Source: a virus
Virus record (IMG/VR): IMGVR_UViG_3300025727_000008
Location: 1-64,000 of that record
DNA length: 64,000 nt
Reading direction: 5' to 3' (one strand)
The position numbers and the translations under genes were made by a program. Every line of letters begins with the position of its first letter. Within the stretch, counting starts at the first letter, position 1. This document shows, piece after piece, positions 1 through 9,181 of this stretch. Below the pieces are notes generated by a model. That model was not told where the DNA came from and searched no databases. It saw only the letters and a program-made list of their open reading frames with translations.

Positions 1-2840
1 ATTTTTAATAAATATGTACTGGAAGGCATATCTTCATCAACAATAGAATTATCTGATTTTATTCTTTTAACTATATTTGAAGGTTTTAATATATCATAAC
101 CATAAGAACCATCAATTTCAAAAGAACCATTATTAGAAGTTAATTTTAAATCTAAATAAGTAAAGGTATTATAAGTAGAATTATATGTAAAGTTTAATCC
201 TTCATTAAAAACCAATCCCTTTTCAGAAGTATTTGTGAAATCTGTAGGTCTTGTTGTTTCAGTTACATTAGTTGCTAACGCTTTAACACCCGAAATAAAT
301 CTAGAAGAAGTATCTAAAGGATTGTAATAATATATGTTAGTATTGTTTGACGAAGAAACATACGCTTTATCCTTTAATATAATTGTAGTAGTTGTGTTAG
401 GGTCAATTCCTGATTGTGTACTACTAGAGTATTCTCCTATTAATTCATAAGACGAATTAAAGAATAACATATATTTTTTAAAAGTAAATGCGCCATCAAT
501 TGTTATACTAGTCGAAACATCTTTTGTAACTGCCCCATCAGAATTAACAGGTGAAGAAAAATTATCTATATGTGGATTTAATGTAGAATAAACTATATCA
601 TCAGTAAAGTTTAGATTTTTATTTACAGTAGTTGTTAATAAATTAGCAATTTCATCTCTACCTGATATAGTATAAGTCATCATACCTGATTCATTTTTAG
701 ACTCTATATCTTCAACATTACCATTGAATACTTCTTCATTTAGAGTATAACTACCATTATAATAATACATTCTTGATATTGGGGTTTTTTGATAATATTG
801 TTTAGTGGAATCTAATATAGTTAGATATTTATGTGTTCTATCACCATAGTTTACTCTCACATCATGCCCTGATTTATTGGTAATAGACAATCTAGCATTA
901 TATAATTTTGTATTTTTAACTTCTACTGTTCGATTCTCTAAAGTTAATCTATCACTTTGGTCATGTCTTACTTCTGTATCTGCTGCGAACTCCACATTTA
1001 ATTTATTATTAGAATATGGAACTACATAACAATCTACACTACTGAAACTATGAACAGTAGAACCACCAACAAATACACTACTGTTTACTGTCTTTCTAGC
1101 ATCTATCGTAAATGTTTGAGTGGTTAATGTATAATTTCTTGTTGATACGGAAGCGATAATATAATGATACCCATCTATTTCTACAATAGTATTATCTGCT
1201 AATATTGAAGCATAATCATATTCACCTGTTAAACCATTTATAGTAATTGTATTAGAACTAGAACTAACGGTATGTTCTATTTTTTTAAGTTTCAATGTAT
1301 CAGAATAAAGACCATTTCTAACTACCATTTTAGAATCTTCTTTAACTTTCAAATGTTGTGTACCACTATTATCTAAAGTAACTACCGTAGCCATTTTACT
1401 CATTTTATTTTTTGGATTATTAACAATGGTATCTAATGTAGTAGGAATTTTATCATTCTTTAATTGTGCAGATTCAAAAGTTATATATTTTATAGCCCCA
1501 TTTAAATTTTCACTATTAGTCCAAACATTACCCGAAAAAGAGTTTGCGTCTGTTAAACTTCTTTTCATTAATGGGAATGCTTTGTTCCAATATAAGGGGT
1601 CAAAATTACTATCATCTTCATCATCTATTAAAGTATTATCAACTAATATAGCATCTAAATTATTTCTTCCTAAATTCTGTATAGTATTATTGTATTTGCT
1701 TTCTGTTTTGAATACTACATTTTGTATTGTTGTTCCTATTCTTAAATTAAAATTAACATTTGTTGCTGCGAGTGGAGTTGAGTGTCTATAAAAATCTAAA
1801 TAAAATCTATGATAAGATGTAACAGTGTATTTCAATTCTACATTTCCTAAATAATTAGTTCCATTAAAAATTGCCATTCCTTCTTGCAATTTATCATAAT
1901 CATCACTAGACACTATAAAATATTTTCCTGTACTGCCTACTTCATATTGTGTTATACTGCCATTAGGAACACCTGCGGTAACAAAATCAGTAGCCACAAT
2001 AACATCGTCATCATCCCAAACTCTAGTAGAAGTTACCGTATATTTTTCATTGTAATCTAATTGGTCTTTTTCCTTTAACCTATCATTGTAAAAATAAAAG
2101 GTAGGAGTATTTACATTACATATTTTATCGTATTTATCTGTTGTAGCAGAATTATCTCCCCTTAAACCATAAGATACCGCTACTAAATCTGTATCTGTTT
2201 TTGCTGCTCCCTTGTATATTTCAAATGTAGTTCCTTTTGGTATATCACCATTATATTTAGGACTAAACTCTACACCATCACCAAATTCATCAAATGAAAC
2301 TATTCTAGTTACTTTAGCAAAGTGTGCATTAACAGAGTCAACTCCCTTACCGCTTGCAGTATCTAATATATCATGGTTTAAAATTATAAAATAATCATAA
2401 TCTTCTATATCTAAACCTACTCTATCAGTAGGAAAGTCCGAACTAGGATGATAAGTTGCTCGCAAGTTAGTAGCAATATTATTAACAGTTTCGTCAGCAA
2501 AATTAGAATCATATATTTTTACTTTGAAAGAAGGAGTTGTTTCTTTGTTTGTAGTGGCTACTATTTTCGTTTGAACTGTACCATCCTTTCTAGGTGCTTT
2601 TCTTATTTCTGTATGAATTATAGAAGAGAATGGGTTAGTATTACTTTCTATTTTATAATCAGTTTCATTTTCTAAACCTGCTGTATATAATGTAGGGTTA
2701 ACTGAAACATTTTTAAATGCCTTTGCTTTATTATTAGTACTGTTTCTATCAGTATAAACATTAGACCCATTGCTAATAGTTATCTCAGTTTCACTAACAC
2801 CTATATTTAATGGAAATAACATTCTACCCGAATAAGACAC
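1..2840 (-). CDS. tail hub / tail-tip protein, C-terminus cut by window edge
   Basis: This open frame runs without a stop from 2840 to the left edge, giving about 946 residues with the C-terminus missing. I chose the GTG at 2840, which lies five bases after a GGTGA ribosome site; an in-frame ATG is at 2822. The protein is rich in Thr, Ser, Asn and Tyr and looks beta-rich. Around 640-700 it reads MMTYTISGRDEIANLL, resembling the GRD-containing segment of Mu gp44 / gpD-type baseplate hub proteins. It is the next-to-tip gene downstream of the tape measure, where siphovirus hub or tip proteins sit. Hub function is inferred from that segment and the position; host-binding domains may lie beyond the window. 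Confidence 0.6.
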   Translation of the reverse strand, partial: MSYSGRMLFPLNIGVSETEITISNGSNVYTDRNSTNNKAKAFKNVSVNPTLYTAGLENETDYKIESNTNPFSSIIHTEIRKAPRKDGTVQTKIVATTNKETTPSFKVKIYDSNFADETVNNIATNLRATYHPSSDFPTDRVGLDIEDYDYFIILNHDILDTASGKGVDSVNAHFAKVTRIVSFDEFGDGVEFSPKYNGDIPKGTTFEIYKGAAKTDTDLVAVSYGLRGDNSATTDKYDKICNVNTPTFYFYNDRLKEKDQLDYNEKYTVTSTRVWDDDDVIVATDFVTAGVPNGSITQYEVGSTGKYFIVSSDDYDKLQEGMAIFNGTNYLGNVELKYTVTSYHRFYLDFYRHSTPLAATNVNFNLRIGTTIQNVVFKTESKYNNTIQNLGRNNLDAILVDNTLIDDEDDSNFDPLYWNKAFPLMKRSLTDANSFSGNVWTNSENLNGAIKYITFESAQLKNDKIPTTLDTIVNNPKNKMSKMATVVTLDNSGTQHLKVKEDSKMVVRNGLYSDTLKLKKIEHTVSSSSNTITINGLTGEYDYASILADNTIVEIDGYHYIIASVSTRNYTLTTQTFTIDARKTVNSSVFVGGSTVHSFSSVDCYVVPYSNNKLNVEFAADTEVRHDQSDRLTLENRTVEVKNTKLYNARLSITNKSGHDVRVNYGDRTHKYLTILDSTKQYYQKTPISRMYYYNGSYTLNEEVFNGNVEDIESKNESGMMTYTISGRDEIANLLTTTVNKNLNFTDDIVYSTLNPHIDNFSSPVNSDGAVTKDVSTSITIDGAFTFKKYMLFFNSSYELIGEYSSSTQSGIDPNTTTTIILKDKAYVSSSNNTNIYYYNPLDTSSRFISGVKALATNVTETTRPTDFTNTSEKGLVFNEGLNFTYNSTYNTFTYLDLKLTSNNGSFEIDGSYGYDILKPSNIVKRIKSDNSIVDEDMPSSTYLLK

Positions 2841-2841
2841 T

Positions 2842-3915
2842 TCACTCACCAAATGTATAATAAAATAAAATATTACTGTAACTAGGAGTTAAAGTATTAA
2901 GTGTTAAACTAGGTTCTTTTCCTTTATGCATGGAGATTTCAAATAATTCTCCCATAAATTGTTCGCTAATTAAAGTACCTTTACCAATTCTAGACTCTCC
3001 ACTATTTGTTGTATTATCAAATTCAAATGCAGGTACAGAAATAGTTTGAGTTTTAATAGATTGATTATTAACATAAAGTTCTATTTCTCCGTTCTTCCTG
3101 TAAGAACATGAAACCTTGTAAATTTCTTCTAAATACATTGCTTCTCTAGGTTGAGAAATATAAATTGATACTCCCGATAAAGAGGAAGAAGAATTAAGTG
3201 TAGTATTTGAGCCGCTTTTACTAATCACTTTTCCTAAACTAACACCACTACTATTGAATATTTCAGTACCGCCACTACTATGCGCTCCTAATTCAGCCAT
3301 TTTAGTAGAATAACTACTACCAAAAGTTAGCGTAGCACCGGAAATAGTAGCGTCAGAAGCCAATTCAGTAAGACTAGTAGTGTGTTTTTGGTAATAACCA
3401 TCTTCATCATAATAACCATGTAAAGTATTAACCGATGTTATAATCGGACTATCACTAGAAATAGTAGTAGTTAATCCTGATGTATTAGTAAAATCAACAC
3501 ATAGTTTATATTCAGCAGGTTGATTATAATTAGTAGTTGTAGTATTTTGTAAATAAAATTTAAAATTATTATTGTGAAATAACATCATTTTATGAGAAAG
3601 GCGATTTGTTATATGATTTGTATAATCCCCTGTACCAAAGTATCTAGAACTTTGAAACCCACTTTCAGTTTCATCTTCGGCAGGACTAGGTGGAGTTTTT
3701 GTTGATGTTTTAGTATCTATATCATCAGAAGCATGACCATTACCATTAACGTCATATGGCGTTATAATTGCTTCAATGGTAAAACTATCAGAGTGATTCC
3801 AGAAGTTGCCTCTAGACGTGCCTGTGCCTACTGTATCGGCATCTAATTTTAAATAACCATCACACATAACAGGAAATACTAATGCTTTAGAATTTCCAAT
3901 ATAAACATTAGCCAT
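2842..3915 (-). CDS. tail-associated protein with LamG / concanavalin-like fold
   Basis: 357 residues, start ATG preceded by GAGGTAGTAAAATG. The N-terminus (SFTIEAIITP, about residues 44-53) and C-terminus (GEIELYVNN, then GELFEISMHKGKEP) match the pattern of laminin-G / concanavalin A-like lectin domains often found in viral tail fibres and adsorption proteins. The middle is Ser/Thr-rich and low in complexity. It stops one base before the hub gene start, so the two are probably co-translated. A role in host surface or glycan binding is inferred from fold and position only. Confidence 0.6.
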   Translation of the reverse strand: MANVYIGNSKALVFPVMCDGYLKLDADTVGTGTSRGNFWNHSDSFTIEAIITPYDVNGNGHASDDIDTKTSTKTPPSPAEDETESGFQSSRYFGTGDYTNHITNRLSHKMMLFHNNNFKFYLQNTTTTNYNQPAEYKLCVDFTNTSGLTTTISSDSPIITSVNTLHGYYDEDGYYQKHTTSLTELASDATISGATLTFGSSYSTKMAELGAHSSGGTEIFNSSGVSLGKVISKSGSNTTLNSSSSLSGVSIYISQPREAMYLEEIYKVSCSYRKNGEIELYVNNQSIKTQTISVPAFEFDNTTNSGESRIGKGTLISEQFMGELFEISMHKGKEPSLTLNTLTPSYSNILFYYTFGE

Positions 3916-3927
3916 TTTACTACCTCA

Positions 3928-4626
3928 TCAATCAAAGAAATTATCGCCTATTACTTTCGCTTCTTCAAAATCTAAAGTAAATCCAATACTAGGAAATTCA
4001 GTGGCTATTATATTTGTAGTAAATGAACGAACAAAACCAGTTACTCCTGTATGATTTTCAGTTTTTTCAGCAGCCTTAAAAATAGATGATTGGTCATTCA
4101 TAGTATTGCCTGTTCCCATTGTAAAATTATTATCATAGGCTCTGTTCTTCCACGAAAAAGGTATAATTGGTAGTGTTTCTATTGAAGTATTTGCATCAAC
4201 ATTTGTTCTATAATTAAATTCATTATTAACCCTACTAGGATAAAAAAACAAAATTTTACTTATATTTTGGTCATCCTGTAAAGAACTTGAATCAACATAA
4301 GAATGTATTAATTGTGCCAATTCAAATGAAGTCATAACAACCTCTTTTGCATCGGCTGTTCCTGATTGTTTCTTAATAGTCTGCTCAACTAATGTTCCCG
4401 ACAAAGACATAGTTTTGGATGATAACCCCATATCAAATGCTAAATTAAGAGATTCCCCTCTAACTGCACCTGATAATGGAACTCCCATATTTGGAACAGT
4501 TTTAGTAGTCATAATATTTACAGAGTCAACATGCAAAGGAATTCTATTTATTATGGCATCATCACCAATTTCATTCCTTCTAGATAATTCTAACATTACC
4601 ATGTTATTAGGGTCTAGTGCGCTCAA
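3928..4626 (-). CDS. distal tail-like structural protein
   Basis: 232 residues. The start overlaps the tape-measure stop by four bases (ATGA), and it lies directly between the tape measure and the LamG and hub genes, the usual position of a distal tail or tail-tip adaptor. The sequence SKTMSLSGTLVEQ and later beta-rich stretches resemble the tube-like fold of distal tail proteins, but I do not recognise a family with certainty. No signal peptide or membrane segment is visible. The call rests mainly on synteny. Confidence 0.5.
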   Translation of the reverse strand: MSALDPNNMVMLELSRRNEIGDDAIINRIPLHVDSVNIMTTKTVPNMGVPLSGAVRGESLNLAFDMGLSSKTMSLSGTLVEQTIKKQSGTADAKEVVMTSFELAQLIHSYVDSSSLQDDQNISKILFFYPSRVNNEFNYRTNVDANTSIETLPIIPFSWKNRAYDNNFTMGTGNTMNDQSSIFKAAEKTENHTGVTGFVRSFTTNIIATEFPSIGFTLDFEEAKVIGDNFFD

Positions 4627-6248
4627 AAGTTATTCACCACCGAACCGGTTCTATTCATTCTAAGGTTAATTTCTCTAGCAACCTTATTTGCTATATCTCG
4701 TATCTCTGTATCGGAAGCACCAACTCTACCATTAACATTAACATTAATTGTATTACCACCTGAGCCGCCCATCATTCCTTTACTATCTGCATTAGAATGT
4801 ACTCTTGAGCCTCTTGGTAGAGATACTAATTCTGCACCTCTTTCTCCAACTAATTGCATATTAGAATTAACTACCCCGCCTGTACTAAATGGATTAATTG
4901 CCGCTACTAAAATACCTCCTAATGTCCATGCTAGTATAACAGGTAAAGAATAAATAGCAATACCAAGATATGTTAAAGCACCAAGTACTAAACCTATTGA
5001 AATCATTATCCCTGCTATTGTATCTACTGTTGTTGCTCCACCTTCTAATAAAGATTCTAATATTTCTCCTAAAATAGATATAACTGATATAAATGATAAC
5101 CAAACAAGCCCCCCTAATACTTGAAGTGCTAATTTTAGAATATTAGCACCAATTAAAATTATCCCCCCAACAACCATTAAAAAATCACCCTGAACAAACC
5201 CATCGTATAATAAATAGAAAGCACCTACTAAATCACTAATGGTATTCATTATTCCACCTAACACAAAATTAATTTCTTCTTTAATAGTAACCCATGCTTC
5301 TATTAATGGTTCTTTTAATAATTGGAATGCTTTTCTAATAGCAAATAGAGTCAATACAATAATTGCAAACCATTTCATTGCTGTTTTAAAGAAATTCCAC
5401 CCTGATTTAAGATAGCCCTTGAAGTTCTTTCTTATCTTTGTGAAAAAATCAAACAATAGCACTTGTTTTTCAATTACCCCTTTCCTAAACTCAGAAAACT
5501 CCTTTTGTTTATCAAAATATTTTTGCAACCCCTTTCTTCCACTGAGCCAATTAGTAATTTTACCTTCTTTCTTAGGTTTCTTATTTTGTCTTTCTGTAAT
5601 TATGTTATCCATATAACGTTTCTTTTCTAATGTTCCAGCCGCTTCTTCTTTTCTATCCTCAATTTGTTTAAATTGTCTTTCTGTAATTTCTTTGGTGTAA
5701 TTTAATACTTCTTTCATATCATCTAAATTTTTAGTATCAATACCCTTCTCACCAAAAAGAAGATATTCTACTCCATCAAAACCCTTAAAAGAGTTTCTTA
5801 AAGTTTCCACCATATTTTTTGCTTTTTTAAGTCCAGTTGCTCCATCATTCAAACTATTAAAAAAATCCTTATCATATAATTTTTTAAATGGCTTCATTGC
5901 AGTTTCCATTTCTCGTACTTCCAATAAGGCTTCCATTGCCTTCATTGCTTCTTCCGTTGATGCCGTTTGTTTCTTATGATATTCGTTTATTATAGTGAAA
6001 CCTGCTCTAACTTTATTTTGTAATTGCCAAAAAGTAGGAAGAATACCCGAAGCCAATCTACTGATAACACCTAACGCTTTAGAACCTGCTAAAGTATCAA
6101 TAGTCTTTTGAAACCCAGTTTGAGAACCCGACAAAGCCTCCGTTGCCCTTTTTACATCATATAATTTTGCAGTGAATACATTGGCTTCTTTAGCCGCTTC
6201 AATAAAGATAGAGCGAAAGTTATCAATCTCATTGTTATTTGAAACCAT
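4623..6248 (-). CDS. tail tape measure protein
   Basis: 541 residues. The N-terminal half is helical and charged. The middle (about 290-470) carries several hydrophobic, Gly-rich segments typical of tape-measure membrane-insertion regions. The C-terminus has the hallmark series FSTGGVV, QLVGERGAELVSLPRGSRV and NVNVNGRVG seen in phage tape measures. It follows the frameshifted chaperone by four bases, the canonical order. At about 1.5 angstrom per residue it would set a tail near 80 nm, so the virus is probably siphovirus-like; that number is an inference from the usual ruler rule. Confidence 0.9.
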   Translation of the reverse strand: MVSNNNEIDNFRSIFIEAAKEANVFTAKLYDVKRATEALSGSQTGFQKTIDTLAGSKALGVISRLASGILPTFWQLQNKVRAGFTIINEYHKKQTASTEEAMKAMEALLEVREMETAMKPFKKLYDKDFFNSLNDGATGLKKAKNMVETLRNSFKGFDGVEYLLFGEKGIDTKNLDDMKEVLNYTKEITERQFKQIEDRKEEAAGTLEKKRYMDNIITERQNKKPKKEGKITNWLSGRKGLQKYFDKQKEFSEFRKGVIEKQVLLFDFFTKIRKNFKGYLKSGWNFFKTAMKWFAIIVLTLFAIRKAFQLLKEPLIEAWVTIKEEINFVLGGIMNTISDLVGAFYLLYDGFVQGDFLMVVGGIILIGANILKLALQVLGGLVWLSFISVISILGEILESLLEGGATTVDTIAGIMISIGLVLGALTYLGIAIYSLPVILAWTLGGILVAAINPFSTGGVVNSNMQLVGERGAELVSLPRGSRVHSNADSKGMMGGSGGNTINVNVNGRVGASDTEIRDIANKVAREINLRMNRTGSVVNNF

Positions 6249-6252
6249 AATA

Positions 6253-6824
6253 TCACTTCTGTTTCATTTTTTCCATTTCTTCTGCTTCTATTTTCTTAAC
6301 TTCGCCATGTATTTCTAACATTTGTTTTACAAGAATTGCAGGAGTACAGTATGCCTCTAAAGGACTAATACTGAAAGTTGTTGAGTATGTATATATCATT
6401 ATTCGTGAAACAATATTTGGTGGAACTTCTCCACCTTTTAATGCTCTACGAATTAACTTTCGTTTCCCGTATCATCCCCCATCATATCGGTGAAAGGATT
6501 AGGGAGAATTTCTTTTAATTGTGCGCCAACATAAGGGCTAAGTCGTAGTAAATCAACAGACGATAAAACTGGGTCTGTTTTTTCAACAAAATTTTCAACC
6601 ATGAACTTATACATCTTATTCAAATCTAAATCAAAAGATTGAGTTTTTGAATCAATTTTCATCACGCTTGATAACGCTTGTTCTACCTGTAACCAAGTTG
6701 GTTCTTTAATCCAAACTTGTAGGTATTCATCAGATTCAGGTTCAACCCGTATATGATGGCATTCTGTATTTACTGCGGCAAATAGCCGGCTCTTATCTGT
6801 TATCGCTTTTTTTTCTTCTACCAT
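6253..6824 (-). CDS. tail assembly chaperone, -1 frameshift fusion product
   Basis: If ribosomes slip back one base on GGGAAAC (6462-6468), the frame continues as KRKLIRRALKGGEVPPNIV through to a TGA at 6253, adding about 67 residues. This would be the GT-type long form that recruits tail tube subunits to the tape measure. The extension is a coherent protein with an Arg/Lys-rich start and a helical Glu/Lys-rich end (EAEEMEKMKQK), has no independent start site, and stops four bases before the tape-measure start. The product is about 190 residues. It is a shifted product, so a simple translation of these coordinates will not reproduce it. Confidence 0.8.
6453..6824 (-). CDS. tail assembly chaperone, short (unshifted) product
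   Basis: 123 residues from the ATG at 6824, six bases after AGGTGG; a GTG at 6833 is possible but is part of the ribosome site. It corresponds to lambda gpG by position: after the tail tube, before the tape measure. The reading frame ends ten bases after a GGGAAAC heptamer, and the -1 frame stays open to 6253. Sequence similarity to known gpG proteins is not obvious to me, but the gene order plus slippery site is diagnostic for this class. Confidence 0.8.
   Translation of the reverse strand: MVEEKKAITDKSRLFAAVNTECHHIRVEPESDEYLQVWIKEPTWLQVEQALSSVMKIDSKTQSFDLDLNKMYKFMVENFVEKTDPVLSSVDLLRLSPYVGAQLKEILPNPFTDMMGDDTGNES
6462..6468 (-). promoter_or_regulatory. programmed -1 ribosomal frameshift site GGGAAAC
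   Basis: Read on the minus strand in the zero frame as ACG GGA AAC GAA, the heptamer G GGA AAC fits the X XXY YYZ slippery rule exactly. Lambda G/GT uses the closely related GGGAAAG. The zero-frame stop follows ten bases later and the -1 frame is open for about 67 codons. Confidence 0.85.
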
Positions 6825-6833
6825 ATTTTCCAC

Positions 6834-6916
6834 CTAACTAATACTAACTAACAAACAAACAAATGTGTTAGTGGAATGTGATAATGAACTATTATTTAAT
6901 TAAATAGTCCTCCGTA
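6834..6916 (-). other. intergenic gap with small inverted repeat between tail tube and chaperone
   Basis: About 83 bases downstream of the tail tube stop. Near 6890-6910 a short inverted repeat (ACTATT / AATAGT) encloses an AT-only loop, followed by GTTT/GTTA repeats near 6840-6865. It could be a transcript processing point or weak terminator that lowers chaperone expression relative to the abundant tube protein. No coding frame is seen. Confidence 0.3.
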
Positions 6917-8452
6917 TTAATGCATTAAAGCCCATTTACCTTTATATTGTGCATTGGATAATGTTCTTGCTGATGCTGTGAATGCTACTTCTATTGCTCC
7001 TTTATCTTCAGGGAATGGGATATCAACAGTACTGAGTATAAAATCTGTTAATGTTAATGTAATAAATTCTTCTGTTTCTTTTGTAAAGTTCACAACAATA
7101 TTACCTGTTGATTCGTTATCCTTTCTCAACTCATCCCATAATGTTGTATCTGTAATTAGTGCCGTCATTGAAACTTCATATGTTCTTTGTGCAGGTATAT
7201 GTTCATTCATAACTTGCCTACTTGTATTTCCAATATATCTTTGAGGGGTTATGTTATTATTAATAGTAATAGAACCTGATTTAATCCTTGCATATGTTTG
7301 ACTGAATACTTCTAAAGCACCGTCTGAAAACATAAATGGATAATTATCAGAATCAGTAACACTAAAGTTTTTCAAACCACTAGGAGTTAGAACTCCATTG
7401 TGAGGAATGTAATTATTAGCGGTATCAGTAACAACATCATATGCCCTTCTAGTAACTAAATCTAAACTTGTTTTTAACTCCATACCTTCTTCAAAATTAA
7501 GAGTCAATGTATTAACTTGGCATCCTGTAAAGATACGAGAAAATATGTTTTCATGTGGGGTCAGATTATCAACGGCAGTGGTTGCAGCCACACCTGCTTT
7601 TCTATAAGATACATCTAACCCAAAAGACGGTAAAGATGCTCCATTGGATTCATCAAAGGTATAGGTTAAAACACTAGTAGTTCCCATTTCATGATAATTG
7701 GCTAAATCACTAATACTAGTAGCAGGTGTAGTATCAGTAGTATTTGTTGAAAGAGGCGGGTATTCAGCACCACCCGCAATTGGAACTCTAACTAAACCTT
7801 GTGAAACATCATTAGCAATGAACTTATTATTAGTCGATGAAGTCCAATCAACAGCATTATTGGTAATTCCTAATCCTGTTACTTTTCCTAAAGCATAATA
7901 CAACCAAGAACCATTATTTAATGATAAATCTAAAGAGCCACCACTAACAGTTTCAGCACCTCTAAATTGTAAAGCAAGATTTCTAGTATTTCCACCCATT
8001 AAAGCCAGTTGTGTAACTGGTGCATCAACGCTTGGTGGAGAAAAGGAATTAACTAACCCTAACCAATTATCAGATAATAGTTTTTGGTTAGTAGTTGAAG
8101 GTGCAATAACAGGCGCACCGAATGATAATAATTTAACATCTACATTTTCTGTACCGATTGCTTCCATATCAGAAACATTTGAATCAAAAGTAAAACTATT
8201 TTCAGTATTTGATGTAACCGTTACATAGTAAACTACTGCGGGAGTAGCAGAATCAGTAACTTTCGCTCTGCATCCAACATATAAATCAGTCAAAAACTTA
8301 AACTTATCACTATCGGCAGTAGCCAAAACTGCAATATTTAAATCGGTATTTCCAGCAGCCCAAGTAACTACCATACTATCAAAATACATATCCATTTCCG
8401 GCACTAATGTAGCCATTGTCCCTGCGCCTACAAATACTTCATTACTTACCAT
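6917..8452 (-). CDS. major tail tube protein
   Basis: 511 residues, beta-rich, Thr/Asn/Ser-rich and low in Lys, as expected for an abundant structural subunit. It lies between the tail-completion gene and the frameshifted chaperone, the standard place for a siphovirus tube protein. The length is well above simple tube proteins (about 150-250 residues), suggesting extra surface domains. The C-terminal part (TYEVSMTALITD, TLTLTDFILSTVDIPFP) resembles the tube beta-sandwich; this is a pattern impression. The ribosome site GGGTGATTAAAA precedes the ATG. Confidence 0.75.
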   Translation of the reverse strand: MVSNEVFVGAGTMATLVPEMDMYFDSMVVTWAAGNTDLNIAVLATADSDKFKFLTDLYVGCRAKVTDSATPAVVYYVTVTSNTENSFTFDSNVSDMEAIGTENVDVKLLSFGAPVIAPSTTNQKLLSDNWLGLVNSFSPPSVDAPVTQLALMGGNTRNLALQFRGAETVSGGSLDLSLNNGSWLYYALGKVTGLGITNNAVDWTSSTNNKFIANDVSQGLVRVPIAGGAEYPPLSTNTTDTTPATSISDLANYHEMGTTSVLTYTFDESNGASLPSFGLDVSYRKAGVAATTAVDNLTPHENIFSRIFTGCQVNTLTLNFEEGMELKTSLDLVTRRAYDVVTDTANNYIPHNGVLTPSGLKNFSVTDSDNYPFMFSDGALEVFSQTYARIKSGSITINNNITPQRYIGNTSRQVMNEHIPAQRTYEVSMTALITDTTLWDELRKDNESTGNIVVNFTKETEEFITLTLTDFILSTVDIPFPEDKGAIEVAFTASARTLSNAQYKGKWALMH

Positions 8453-8463
8453 TTTTAATCACC

Positions 8464-8991
8464 CTATGTATTACGACCGAACCGCTTCATTTCAACTGAT
8501 AACTTATACCCTAATAGTCTTTTACCCCTATCATTGGCTTCACTTCTACTCATCAATTTTAGTAACTCAGCACTTTCTTCTATTGTTCCTGAAGTACCGC
8601 CACCAACATACACAGTTGGTCGTAAAGAGTTGTGTTCTAAAATGTATCGTGCAATTCTATACAATGCTTGTAGTCTATCTCTAGAAAAAGTAATTGTTGG
8701 GAAATCTCTTCTATGTAAAACCCTCATGTGTAAGGTAAATGTGAAAGTTTCATTTCTAACTGCATAATCTATGGTAGGATATTCAATATTAGCACTCTCT
8801 TCAAAGACAATTATAACTTCTTGTGAATCTACATCTACTCTTCTTCCGGTTTTAGGTTCTATTGAACGAACATCAATAAATTTAGGAGTTACTGCATGAC
8901 TCGATATTATACTACCATTGCTCGTTAAAGTAGAGGCAGTTGCAGCCCAATTATCATTTAATAAACGAATAATAAAAGTTACTTCATCCAT
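8464..8991 (-). CDS. tail completion / terminator-like protein
   Basis: 175 residues with alternating strands and helices (MDEVTFIIRLLNDNW at the start; FTFTLHMRVLHRR and LQALYRIARYILEHN in the middle). Size, charge and position between the head-tail connector and the tail tube match tail terminator proteins of the gpU / gp17 type. Its start overlaps the end of the 65-residue gene upstream. Assignment is by synteny and fold-like pattern, not by a recognised signature. Confidence 0.55.
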   Translation of the reverse strand: MDEVTFIIRLLNDNWAATASTLTSNGSIISSHAVTPKFIDVRSIEPKTGRRVDVDSQEVIIVFEESANIEYPTIDYAVRNETFTFTLHMRVLHRRDFPTITFSRDRLQALYRIARYILEHNSLRPTVYVGGGTSGTIEESAELLKLMSRSEANDRGKRLLGYKLSVEMKRFGRNT

Positions 8992-9176
8992 ACACTTAAC
9001 TCCTTTTCAACATCTTTAACCAATTCTTTAGTAAGTATATCTATTGCATTATCTAAAATATTATCTTCAGAAAAACTAATGTCGAAGCCCAATTCAGTTT
9101 CTAATTCTTTAAGAATAAGATTACGTTCTTCTTGTATTCTTATTAATTCTGTTAATCTTTTAGAATAATTTTTCAT
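8979..9176 (-). CDS. small helical head-tail region protein
   Basis: 65 residues from the ATG at 9176 (MKNYSKRLTELI), after GTGATTATT. It is almost wholly alpha-helical and charged, with repeated Glu/Leu spacing suggestive of a short coiled coil. It starts 6 bases after the stop of the adaptor gene and overlaps the next gene by 13 bases. The product is probably a small connector or assembly protein; I do not recognise a family. Confidence 0.55.
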   Translation of the reverse strand: MKNYSKRLTELIRIQEERNLILKELETELGFDISFSEDNILDNAIDILTKELVKDVEKELSVWMK

Positions 9177-9181
9177 AATAA

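Noticed and set aside
1426-2675. Plus-strand frames over the tail hub gene
   Set aside because: Shadows of the continuous minus-strand frame; no ribosome sites and low-complexity reverse translations.
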